From contig JAZGTN010000007.1 in the NCBI GenBank assembly GCA_037783415.1, forward strand, positions 1,805,501 through 1,869,500: a stretch of 64,000 nucleotides of DNA. Direction: 5' to 3'. The notes below the pieces were generated by a model. That model was not told the DNA's origin. It saw nothing but the letters and a program-made list of their open reading frames with translations, and searched no databases. This document shows positions 45,101 through 58,800 of the stretch, in pieces. A program made the translations under genes and the position numbers. Each line of letters begins with the position of its first letter. Position 1 is the first letter of the stretch. This DNA comes from Leptasterias polaris (taxonomy: Eukaryota; Echinodermata; Asteroidea; Forcipulatida; Asteriidae).

Positions 45101-48100
45101 GTTTTTACTGTTAGGAAATCCTGTAAGGGTCTTGTGTTTTATCATTGTTATGGATTGTGGTATTTCCTCGCTTTTTACCAACAACTGTTGTTGCTTTTTT
45201 ATTACTGTTGATTATTGTGATGCACTTCTGTATATTTTATGGAATGGGGCACAATATTAATCAATAAATTATTTATTTATTTAAACTATTTTGCATCGGT
45301 GTAAAGAATATTGTTTGGTTTTGAGATTGCCTAGTAGCTAGAGGCAGCTTTGAATCCTATGGGTTGCGCAACAATCTAATAGAGGAAACATGGTTACCCC
45401 TTTCACAGTCCTTAAGGATGTAGACATGGGTATAGTCCACAGGAGCCTGGCTGGTAGAGCAGAATGCACTACCTTCCCAACTTTTTACGAAGCAATCATG
45501 GTTAAGAGCCTTGCTCAAGGGCACAAGTGTCATGACCGGGATTCGAACCCACACCCTGCAGCTGACAACACCAGAGCTTGAGTCCAGTGAACTAGCACTT
45601 GGCCACGGCACGCCGAACTCAGACACTGTTTTAATCAGACATCTTATTACCTGGAAGGCTGTGGAGCTTGTCACTGTAGCCCTGCCCATCACCCATCGGT
45701 CACCGTAAACATCCCCTGAAGCTGTGAAGACAGTCGAGGTGGCTGAGGAACTGTCACGGACCTGAAGAAGGGTTTAAACAAATTGAATCATACAAATGCT
45801 TATTATTCCCATTGAGGTAACCACAGAGAGACTGTTCATCTGAGTAAGGAGAAACTGTGGATAAGGCACCTCCAGACCATTCAACCCAATGGTCTGAACA
45901 TCCAAGAAGGAAATGACTGACAACTTTTTGTCTTAACCTTCTCCTTTTCCCAAAGATTTACCCTGTTTTAGTCTGTCTCATTTACTACTTAATTACTTTT
46001 TCTCCTTCTTCCAACCTTTGATTTTGTGTTTCCAACTTCTTGTGGTTTAAACCAGCCCCTTCTCTTTACCCCAGCCCCCTCCTCCCCCTTTGGTGCAGCA
46101 TCTGAGCCCAATTCCATGGCTCTGCTTTCCGTAAGCAAAGAATCGGCGCTTACGGAAGCAGAGAATTCCGAGCTTACATCAAGCATATTTCACGGGATAG
46201 CAGGGAATTTTTGCTTGTGCGCGTGCGTACTCCATGTTACTAGGCATTCTACGCTTACACAGCTAGCGCAGAAATTCTGCGCTTACACAGTAAGCGGAGA
46301 ATGGTGATCCCAAGCGCAGAATTCGGTGGTAAGCAGAGCCATGAAACTGGGCCCAGTACTCTTGGTGGATTCTATACAGGTTGCTGGGCGGTCTGTAACT
46401 TGAGTCAGCAATTGAGAAATCAAAGTAAAACTAAAAACCATTGGCCTCAACATACCAGTACTTTGAGTGTTCCCATATGGCTTCCATACATATGATAGTA
46501 GAATGTCCAGCAAGTTGACGTCGTACTAGGATCAGGTACGAAGGTTGGACTGCTCAGTCTAGCAATGTCTCCTGGATGCGGTGGTGTACACTCTATGTAC
46601 ATGTAGTAACCTGTATACAGTAGCAATTGAGATAGTCAGTCATTGGAGTTTTAGAAGGATGAAGGTCTTCATTAGCCTAATAGATAGGTTGCAGTATGAC
46701 GTAAATCAGCCATCTTTACGGGCAATTTGGAACACACAGTCATGCGTTTCGCGTGAGAACGGCGTGCAACACGCGCACATTTCACCAAACTCATTGCATG
46801 ATTGGTTAGTGAATGACGCGGCTGCGTTAATAATTTGAGCGCTTGACGCGCCTGCAAGCCAAAATGCGATTTGCCCGTAAAGATGGCGTCTACTGGGAAC
46901 TATCTATAATTGGCAATGGCATGCTAGAATCTTGGACTGACATGTACATGTACCTCCCATATGGATATCAGAATTAAACAATAACCCCACAAAAAGGGAG
47001 TATGTATGTAGTAACCTGTGTACAGTAGCAATTGAGACAGTCAGCCATTGGAGATTTAGAATGATGAACATCAAGGGAACACAAAAATAAGGGAAATTTT
47101 AGCCTCCAAAGAAGACTCTGCTAGGGTCGAAACCTCAGGTCATTAACTATTTTTTGCATTTGTACAATAGGTTCTTTTGGTTGGTAAGCAGTTTGCAACA
47201 TCCAATCATAATTTCTCGGAATAAAAAAGTAGCGACGAGGTGTTACTCAGCCGATATATTCCGCCATGGCAAGCTTGAATCTCGGACTTACATGTACCTA
47301 CCTTATGCCGAATACAATGATAATAAGTGATGGCAGCCTACCGATCTCTATCAATCCCATCCTTGTTTCTTCAACCAAAGAACAAAGGTCTGGAATTCAT
47401 AATTAAACAATAATCCCACAAAAAGGGAGATTTTGAACCTGAATTCCAGTACCCTTTGTCCCTCATTGTACAGGGAAAACAAAGCATAGCACAGTGAGTG
47501 CATGCCTGTGCAAGCTACACAATGAATTGTCTGGGTGTGTTAATGCATCACCTGCTATTAACCTCAAGTGAAAAAATGAGGAAAAAAATTAATCTGGGTG
47601 TAAACAAAAACGTATTAATCAGTTAAACGTTTTCTGGCTCATAAAATCTTTGCATGTATACACGTCTTTTGGAGTTAACTGGTTAAGAAAAAGGGAGACT
47701 TTGAATATGAATTCCAGTACCCTTTGTTCCTCTTTGTACAAGGAAAAGGAATCGAAGTGTAGCACGGTGAGTGCATGCCTGTTCCTGTTTAAAAGAGGCT
47801 CCCACTCTTTTCTCTTACCGGTATCAGTTCCGTAGGAATAGTCAAAACTGGGTCCAGTGTAGTATGATGGCGTTGGGCCCTTCCACCAGGTCCAATCAAA
47901 ATCGTCCGATGTATCCTGTGTGAAGCCGCAGAGATCCGGGTCTTGAAACTCACAGAAGTTGGTGACTAAAAAAACAAAAGATTGTACAAGGTGCAAAATT
48001 ATGTCTTACGGAGTAATTTACGAGAGGGGAAGATTGATTTGAAGAGATCCAGCATGACGATGTATCTCTTGATGAAGACGAACGGAGGTCAAGGTCTCAA

Positions 48101-51100
48101 CATGTCTGTTTGTCTCAAACTTATCTCACAGCTGACTCCTCAGAACCAGTACTTCTTTCAAGATTGTGACGTGATGGTCTCCAGTAAACTAGTTTATTTC
48201 TCATTTTATGCACTGTTCTGAAGTCAGTATTACACAAATATGAACTGGCCATGAGGTCACTAGTATAGTCCACATCTAAGCACTCCGAGGTTCTCCAAGT
48301 GGCCTACCTACCAGAAGAGGGTCCTATTTCCCCGAGGCCGAAGGCCAACGGAAATAGCACCCTCTTCTAGTCACTCACAGGCCTGAGAGGGGATAGACGT
48401 GCACTAATGACCAAGTTAGGCCAGTCCATAATGAGTTTTATAGCACACCTTCACATGATCCGTCGTACACTCTAATGTCATCAATAGCCTGATCACTCAC
48501 GTAGCTTTTTCCGACGACACCCTCAAACACAAACTGGAAAAGATAAATACGATATGAGGAAAAATTGAATTTGGGGACTTTGATGCTGCTGCCAAAATCT
48601 CTGACAAGCTCATTGCAGTTGAGGTTCGAGCCCAATTCATAGAACTGCTTAAATACAATTTCAGCTTAGCAAAAAATTGCAGGGAACAAAGTAGAGACTC
48701 TAATCTTACCTGAAATGCTTCAGTTGCCATGACAACATTGGCCTGACCCCTGTACCACTTATTGTCCTTGGTCCCGTATCTCTGGAAGACGGGATTTCCA
48801 AGCCCCGAGCTGTTCTTAGTGTAGACGTTGAACTTGTCCACGTCGTCTCCGTACATGTGGTACCAGAAATCCAGACACTGTTTGGTTGCCTTGGCAGGGA
48901 TGCTGGCGCTCTCCAGTCGTGCCTTCTCACCTGGGTTCCTCGGCGAAGACGTCTCAATATAGACATAGTAACCTTGATCTGGATGGAGGAGAGAGGTCAA
49001 AGTTCAAGACCGATCTCAAAAGCTTTCTGCTCATCAGTAGTTAATTTAGTATATATCAGGTTTGTTTGCTTGTTTAGAAACGAGGGGATATAAACACCAA
49101 GCTGGCAATTTTCAATCTCTCTCATACAAAAATTAGTTTGACGTCTATGATTCTAAATTGCACAAATCAAAACATTGTGATTCAGTAACTAGACAACATT
49201 ACTTATTCTAGTCATTGTGAAATCAGCAGACAGCTTGGAAGGATTCGAACCCACATCCTTATGATTGCAAGTCCTGCAGTCTAACCACTGAAACCACACA
49301 ACCTTAAGGATCTGGTTTGTGGGGTTCTGCTATTGTTAATCTATTATTCCCTTTTCTAAAGAATTCTCTTGTGGGGTCCAGATTGAACAAAGAGTTCCCT
49401 TGTGTGGTCCATTGTTCCATAGTGTAAAAGACCCCACAAGGGCACTCCCGTAAGCTCATGGTGACAGGTTGGCACTATGTACTGTCTCTCTCACATCCAT
49501 TCTGATTGATCTACAATGGATACAGACTAAAGATAAAATTGTCTTCAACACAGAGGGCAGTTAATATTGACTGTCCAACCGAATTTGATCTTGGACCTTG
49601 GAGCCTTTTTTAAATCTAAATTTCCAGATGAAATCAGACCTTGCAACCTGAAGTGAATTACATCACCATTACAACAAATTTTGCATTTTATACGAACTTG
49701 TTCCAGTGGTGTGGTCAACACTAGGTCCTGTGTCCAAGGAAGGTGTTGCCTTGGCTCTTGTCCACTCAAAATCATCGTCTTGGGCTTGGGTGTACGAACA
49801 AAGATCCGTCTCAAAGTCGCAGTCAAACTGAGAGATTCCTGTGGGTTGGGAAAAAACAAATAATACACAAATCTAAGATAATAATCTAATATCAAGTAAT
49901 AAACCATAAGGGAAACTGAATGGGTAAATTTTTAAATAATTTGGGTTTGAACAAAGAAAAATTGACCGCAGCGGGATTTGAACCAATGCCCTCTGGATTA
50001 ACGTGCCGGTGCTCTCTGTTGGTACATGTAGAGCGCCGATATCCGGAGGTCATTGGTTCAAATCCCGCTCCAGCCAAATTTTCTTTGATCAAACCCAAGT
50101 AATTTGGTGACACAAATAAGGATAATCCATAAAAGGACAATCCGTAACCTATATCCGCCTAATCTGGTCTCATAAACAAACCCCATGAACACGCTTGTTG
50201 CGAGAAAATCTGCCCTTTTTAATGAAACATTTGTTAAAAACACTTTTTTAATAAAAAGTATGTGTACTTTTTTGTTTCAGATAGTTCACCAGCAATATGA
50301 GAGATTCAACAACATTGTTGTATTAAATTCTAACTTGATTATGAGAGAACAAAGAAACATGCCCAACTTAGAAAACAAGAAAATCCCCAATGCTTGCCAG
50401 TTACACTGACGAACTTCACTTTTGAGGCATTCTTGGTTTCACCACAATAATTTAAGAAAAGCTCAGTTACCTTTACAGGTAGTGGTCTCAAACATCACGT
50501 CATCAACGGCAACAGTCGCGTTGGTATTAAGTCCTTCAACAACCTCAAGAACGACCTGGTGCTCAATGGCGCTATTGATAGTCACCTCAATCTCGTGCCA
50601 TATACTTCCCCGGTCCCCTGATGTGGTAAACTGCTTGTTTTGAGATCCAGAGCTTGGGTCTTGTAAGTAAACGTTTAGGTCACCAGCACCTACCGAAGAA
50701 AAATGTTTTCATGCAAAGTTTAGGCAAATAACCGGCGTTCTACCTTGACAGAGATCCACTGGCTAAATGCCAGTCAAAACACCTGAGGACCAGTCGAAAT
50801 GCTAGATCAGTGTTCCAATGCATCCCTATTTAATATTTAATATGTTTTTAAACTGTTGTCTTTATACTCTTATGGTGTTTATGCAATTTTAAATGTATAA
50901 CGAGGATTGTTTGGCGATTGTGGGTTTTTACTTCTCCATTGTGTGCTTTTACTCTATGGTATATAATTCATTAATTATTTGTTTACTGATTTACTGGTTC
51001 ACTGTATCTTTTGTTGTGATATTCCTGTACAGCATTTTGAGATTTTATGTAAAACGCTATATCAAGAATAAATTATTATTATTATTATATGAATTATGGA

Positions 51101-54100
51101 CAAGCGCAAAAGTTGACTGACCAAGGAAATGAAAAGCTAACTTGCCCTGCTGGCCAGTCACTGCAAAAGTTAAGGACAAACCCTGATACAATGAGGCTTT
51201 TTTTTTATTCAGTGGCTGGGGAGGACTCACCAGTTCCATACATCCAGAGCCAGAATGTGAGGCATCCTTGAGGTGCAGAGTCTAGATGCTCACTGACTAG
51301 CCACGCCTTCTTGCCAGATGGGAGGAGAGATGCACTCTCAATCAACACGTAGTATCCTGTCAGAAAATATCACACATCAAATAATAAACCACAAGGGTAT
51401 TGGCAAAATAGGGAGACCGCCAACTTAGGGCTAGATAGCTCAGTTGGTATAAAGATTTTGTTGGCATCTTCTGTGTGATATACAGAGCGTCGGCACGTTT
51501 CTGGAGGTCGTTGGTTCAAATCCCGCTCTGGTCCATTTTTCTTTGTTCAACCCAAAATCAAAATATCACAGTGTTAGACACCATCTTAAAACAAACACAA
51601 AAGCCTTAATATATGTTAACTTTGCTTTGGGGATAATAATAATAGTGGCTTCTTATATAGCGCTCATATCCGTCACTCAGTGACGCTCAAGGCGCTTCAA
51701 CAGTGGGTATTTTCCTGCAAGGTATGTGGAGCAATAATTATAATTATGTGTATTAAGTACTGTATACTCAGTACTTTCCGAGTTTTGCGAGAGAAAAAAA
51801 CACAGGCTGCTAATATACAAGATTAGACCTGGCCTATCATCAACGTTCTGTTGGTCTATAGGTAAGACATCTGGGCCCAATTTCATGGCTCTGCTTACCG
51901 CTGAATTCTGCGCTTACGATCACCATTCTCCGCTAACTAAGCAAGCGCCAAATTTCTGCGCAAGCTTTGTAAGCGGAGAATGCCTAGTAACGTGGACTAC
52001 GCAAGCGCAAAAGCAAAAATTCCCTGCTAACCCGTGAAATACGCTTGACGTAAGCGCGGAATTCCCTGCTTTAGTAAGCGCGGATTCATTGTTTACGGTA
52101 AGCAGAGCCATTAAATTGGGCCTCGCTCTAGAATGGCAGGGGACGTCTTTTTATTCCGAACAGAACTCAGGAAAGCACTGAGTTTTATAGTGCTGATCCC
52201 ACGTCAGGCCACTAACTAATTTTTGTATTTATACTACAGGTCTTTTTCGTTGGTAAGCAGTTTGCAACAGCTAATTTTATTTTCTCAACATAAAATGGTC
52301 TGAATTTTGTTTAAAACCTGAAATTTATCATCCCTGCCCCTTATTTACCTAAGTCAGTCATGGTGGTGTGATCCTGTGGTGGCGCTAAGAAGCTTGTAGC
52401 GTCTTTTCCTCTGGTGTGTACCCAATCAAAATCATCTAATTTGAGCTCATTGGTCCAGCCACAAGTATCACCCTCAAAATCACAATAACCTGCAATAAAG
52501 CAAAAACAATTAGTTAATCAGAAGTCTTTTTACTATTTTTTCTTTATGAGGGTCTCGTAGTTAACCCTCTTACTTCTGGTACCTTTTTTCGAGTATAGAC
52601 TTCTCCTTCAACTTCTACTTCAATACTCGGCAGTCTTTAAAGGCACTGGACTTGTTTGGTAATTACTCAAAATATATATTAGCATAAAAACTTACTTGGT
52701 AACAAGCAACGGAGAGCTGTTGATAGTATAAAACATTGTGAGAAACGACTCCCTCTGAAGTAACGTAGTTTTTGAGAAAGAGGTAATTTCTCACTAAAAT
52801 ATTTGAATCTGAAAAAGACTTCAGGCCTGAAGCCTTTTTCAGGCATCTGAAAGCACACAAATTTGTGCAACAAGGGTGTTTCTTCTTTCATTATTTTCTT
52901 GCAACTTCGATGACCAATTGAGCCCAAATTTCCACAGGTATGTTATTTTATGCATATGTTGGGATACACCAAGTGAGAATACTGGTCTTTGACAATTACC
53001 AAACGTGTCCAGTGCCTTTAAGCCAAGGAGTAATTAAAGTTAAGTGTCTTGCTCGAGGACACAATGTGCCAAGACCAAGATTCCAAACCACCATATTCCA
53101 CTTGGCCACCAGAACTTGGTGCATTAGACCACTCGGCCTTGACATACAGAGGTAAGGATTTCCATAGGGAGGCAGGGTAAATGTACCTAAAAAATGTATA
53201 TTTTGCGGTCGGGTTGGCGTTGGTTTCTTCCTCGCCTTCCACCTATGGGACCCCGGTTTGAATCCTGCCGGGGGCACTATGTGGATTGGGTTTTCAGTCC
53301 CTACCTGATTGCGTGGGTTTTCCTTGGAATATTTCTCTGGGATTTTCTCCTCCATCTAAAACTGAAACTTCCTTGTTTTCTCTCCATAGTAGAGTGATTA
53401 AGTTTGCTGTTCTTACGATCCTTGGCTTTTGATTGAGAATTTCTTGGCTCTACAACCAGAATTAACCAATGAAGTTAAATGACTACAGATAATCATTTGA
53501 AAGTATAAGTCTGTCTTACTTTTCTTTAACAACAAATATCCGGTATATGCAAAATGGGGGGAAAAAAATGATGATTGGCTGACCTGGTGGATCACATGGT
53601 CCAACACGGAAGTCAAGATCGTCAAGAGCAATATGGGATGTTGGACTCGCGCCACGCGTTCCTTCGATAGAAATCTGAAACCAATACAAAACAAAGATTT
53701 ATACCAAACGCGGAAACCAAAATCATACTCAAATGAAAATCAAGGGCTGTCGGGTTGGCGTAGTGGTGTCTCTCCTGGCCTTCCGCCTCTGGGACCCCAG
53801 TTCGAATCCTGCCAAAGGCACTATGTGGATTTGGTTTTACCACAAACCCCACTACATTGCATTCCTACCATGCAGTTATAAATCTTACAAAAGTCTAAAA
53901 TTTAATCAAAATTAAATTTAAAGATGAAATAAATTTTGACAATTTTAAATCAAACATCCTGAAGTGAATTTTGAAGGAAAAAATTACAAAAGGAACCTAC
54001 CCTGAAACCGTTTGGCTTGGGTTGTACAGACGCAGTTCCAAACCGCCACATACTTCCCTGGTTCCCCGTCTTCTTGAATATGCTAACAGACCCTGTGTTG

Positions 54101-54275
54101 TCTTCAGAACTCAGCTCCAGGGTACCAGCTCCCTGGCCATGCATGTGATACCAGAAGGTTGCACATTCCCCGAAGGACGTCGATGGGAAACGCCCGGTAT
54201 ACATCACTGCTCGCTGATTGTTGGTTGCCTTGGTGGGATCCAGATACATGATGTAACCTGATAATCAATCAAAAT

Positions 54276-54320
<45 letters not shown>

Positions 54321-55768
54321 CTCAATCAATCACTCAATCAATCAATCAATCCGTCAATCAATCAATCAATCTATCAATCAAATACTCAAACAACCTGTAT
54401 ACACCACTGCTTGCAATTTGAAACTCCCTACCACTAATCCAGTGACTTTTCCCAGCCCTGGACCAAATTTCATAGAGATGCTTAGGCACAAAAAAGTAAC
54501 TAAGCACAACAAATTTATGCTTACCAGATTGAGATTACCAGCCAACATACCATCCTCATGTGTCGTTTGTGACTGGTATCCTGCTCATTTTTGCTTAGCA
54601 TAAAAATGTTAAGAACTGTTTGCTGCTTAAAGGGACACGTTGCCTTGGATCGGGCGAGTTTTGACTCCACAAAATGGCGTGCTGCGTTAGTTCACGATGT
54701 AAAAGGAAAAGCACGCAATTTCGAGGCATATTTGTGTGGATCATTATATTCTACTTTTAAAACATCTTTCTATTACCATATGCATTTCATAACAAACGGT
54801 TACAAACGCTTTTTATAGACCAACTCGCCCGATCCAAGGCAACGTGTCCCTTTAAGCAGCTCTATGAAATTGGGCCGTGTTCATGCAGTGAGAAAAGGAC
54901 TTAGGCCAAAGTTTTGCTCAAGTAACAACGGGTAAACAATAATATATACGTTACCATTCTTTGTGCCGGTGGACTTGTCCGAGTGTGGTCCAGTAGACTG
55001 GGGTACGTCTTTCGCTTGGATTCTCGACCAATCAAAATTGTCTTTGGAAGTCTCCTGGATAAGTCCGCAAAAGTCAAACTCAAAAGTACATGTTCCTGAA
55101 ATAATTTTAGAAGACCGAGGAAGCACGTTTATGTATTTTGAAGATGAGAATGAAAAAGATAATTGTCATTCCGAGAAAGCTCCATGAAATAACTGGAACA
55201 AACTTCCTCAAGATATTCGCAACATTTCTGATGTACATCATTTCAAAGTAACTCACCTTTTCAAGATGTATTTCTTAAATTCATAGTTTGTTGCTTTCCA
55301 TTGTTAATTATTGTTTGTTTTCACTAACTGCTATTTTACTTTCTATTCATTGGATATCTATGTACTTTCATGTTTTGTTTAAATTGTCTCTGCTTCTTTG
55401 CGCCTTGAACATCTTTTTAGATTGATTTGGCGCATTACAAATGCCTATTCATAATTTGGCACCAGTCTATCTCAAAGATCTCTTAGCCCTTCGATCATCT
55501 TCACTATCATCAGCTACCCGACGCCTTCGCTCTTCTTCCACCGCTCATTTCCAGCTTTCACCGGGACCCCGCACCATGACACGCTATGGCGATCGTGCTT
55601 TTTCGGTCATAGCTCCTACACTTTGGAACAAGCTACCCACCCACATTCAAGCAGCACCTTCAGTGGACACTTTCAAATCATTACTTAAAACTCATCTCTT
55701 TTGTAAATCTGAATAGTCTGGTTCTAGCGCTTAGAAACATACGTATTAAGCGCTATATAAATGTTGTA

Positions 55769-55815
<47 letters not shown>

Positions 55816-58800
55816 GAAGAAAACATTACATACAGTTTTTGATATTTGTAGCACTAAAAAGTAATGTAATATCAAATTTGAAAAGTTCTTACTTGTTGCA
55901 GGGCAGGTGCCCACTGTGTACAGAATGTCGTCAACTGCAATATCACCCTGATATGAACTCCCTCGCACACCATCCATCACAAACTACAAAGAGAATTTAT
56001 AATTGAGTCGTTTTTAGACAAACTTTCATTTCGCCATACTCTTTAACACAGCAGTTTGCGTGAACAACATCACAATCTGTTGAACCTCCTAAAAGCACTC
56101 TGCACTAATGACGTTGATTTTGCTCCAAAAACCCAGCTGTCCGACAAACATTCCACCACTTACGCGATCACCGCATCATTGACGTGCCAAACTACACTAG
56201 TAGTATAGACCTTTCCAGTGTTGATAAACAAAGTGCACCTGTTTGCATGGACGACTGATGTCAGCAACACATTCAATCGTGTTAAAAACTGTTGCGACCA
56301 AATTCAACATTTTCTGTAAAGATTCATGAACTGAAATACCTTCCATGATTGGTTGACTTGTTTTCAACAAATTCAACACTATTTTTGAATATTTGTGTAA
56401 CATTGCTACCAACTATGACTATCTGTTTTTGATTTGCAGTTATGGCTGTAAATAGTTTTCCAACCTCGGTTGGCAAAAACTTGGGCTGTGACATTGCAAT
56501 AGAAAGGTCTACAGTGCGAGTCAAAAAAACTATACACTTTTAAAATTGCCCATTGTTTTATTGTGTAGCAATATAGATAACATATTTTCATATTTTTTGA
56601 CTCACACTGTATAGTCAGTACACGCGAGTAAACATACAACTTGGACTTGCACAAGCGCGAATGTTAGCGAGCGCGAATGAAATTTGACACATTTGTCTGC
56701 GATCCGGGTACTTAGCTCAAATTTTTAGCATTAGTGTGGAATGCTATTATAATAATAATAATAATAAATCATTTGTAGAGCGCAGAAACTATGTTTATAT
56801 ATTCTACTGCGCTTCAAGAGCTCTTAGATGCTATACCACTACACAATGCTATACAATTCAAAGCATGAACATAATATAATTAAATCTATGTTTAAAACAA
56901 ATAGGTTTTTACTTTAAATTTAAAGCCATCTAATGATTAAGACTTTCTAATGTCCACAGGAGCTGCACAAAGAAATGATCGATCACCTAAGGTTACTTTT
57001 GTTCTAATTTGGGGGATCTTCAATGCCAATGTGTCTTGTGTACTACGAAGATTATGACCATGGGTTTGAGATTTAAACCCATGGGTTTGAGATTTAAACT
57101 CCAATAATTCAGTAATTATGTAAAGTATCAAGGAATATTTTGCTGTTGAGTCACCATAGAGTGGAGTATTTTGATGGATTTATTACTGTACCTTCAAACT
57201 ACTTGCTCTTAGCAAAGTCCAAAATTTGGGTGTTGAGTTACCATAGAATGGAGTAATACATTTCGGACTGACGGATCCAGCCGGAAAACCCAAGAACTTT
57301 GCTTAATATCAAGAGACAAATCAAATATATTTTCACACTCACTTTGAATTTGGTTGTCAAGGCAACGTTCACAAACCCCTGAAACCACTGGTTCCCTCCC
57401 TGAGTGCCAGATCTACTCCATAAAGCTTGCTGAACAGGGCCGACCAGGGTGTGCAAGGTCAGGGTACCAACGCCTGTACCAAACATGTGATACCAGAAAC
57501 TAAGACAGTTCTCCGGTGGGTTGGTCGGGTCAAGTTCTTGTGATACTACACGGGCGACAGCACCCTGGCTAACTCCGGAGGCTTCCATGTATAGGTAATA
57601 ACCTGTCAACCCAAAAATAAGAACGTTGTTATTTCAGTGTTCCAAACCACTTGACTCGACGTCTTTCTCTGCAAAGGTTTTGGAGATTCCAGCGTACCAT
57701 GGTAGAGTATCGGCTGTGGCTTACGGCCAAGGTTTGGCCTGGGCCCAATTTCATAGAGCTGCTTAAGCACAAAAAGTAGCTGAGCACAACAAAAGTATGC
57801 TTACCAGACTAAGGTTACCAGCCAAACTGCCATGTCACAAGAACATTTTGTGACTGGTATCCTGCTCATTTCTGCTTAGCAGACAAATGTTAAGCAATAT
57901 TTTCTGCTTAAGCAGCTCTATGAAATTGGGCCCTGGTAATGGTAAAGACATTCCATAACTATGTATTTTATGAGAACATTTGTTGTCTTTACTTTGTTTA
58001 GTCAGAATTTCATTAATAATAAGAACGATAAAAATGAAAATTTATAAAGCGCACAAATCTACAAAAGTGTTCGTAGTCTTATACATAATAAGTACAAGAT
58101 TACTAAAAATTGTATATTATACCAATAGCAAGAATACTGCTGAAAAACCAGAAAACAATTTGAATACATATGACTCATTACAAAGGTTAAGTTTTGAGTT
58201 TATTCTTAAACTAGTATGATTTGGGAAGTGATGGCAATTTATTCAATAGGCACACTGCATCATGAGAACAAAGAACAATCACCCATGAATGATTATATTT
58301 TGACTTAAAGAGGACTCAGACTTGTAAGAACGGAGTTCGCGAGGAGGATTGCTTTTATGGAAGGTACTAAAACTTTCGGAATAGCCCTACTTTTCCACTG
58401 TTTTTTAATCCAACAAGAATACAATCCCGGCCATATCACACTGGGCCTCTGCCCCCCGTCCCCTGTTCAATGTTGGCTCTCCTTGCGCATTCTGCGCTCC
58501 ACCTGGGGTCAACAACTGAGCACGGGAACGGGGGAGGGTATGTTTATTGTCACGTGGCACAAGCATTTTGGCCGGGATTGTAGACTGCTCAACCACGATA
58601 AGCTAATGATACACTACATCCAGTACCTGATCCGGAAGTATGGTCAGCACTTGGTCCAGTTCCGAATGAATTGGTGGGTCCCTTGTTTCTCAGCCATTTC
58701 TCAGTTGATGTAGGGTCTTTCTTCCACATGCACAGAGGTGTCTCAAAATCGCAGGAGACGTTGCCGGCGTACATGTCCGGATCGGCCGTACTGGGGAGGA

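Noticed and set aside
58357..58713. 118-codon plus-strand open frame
   Set aside because: Partly antisense to MAM3 exon A; the rest has no recognisable motif.
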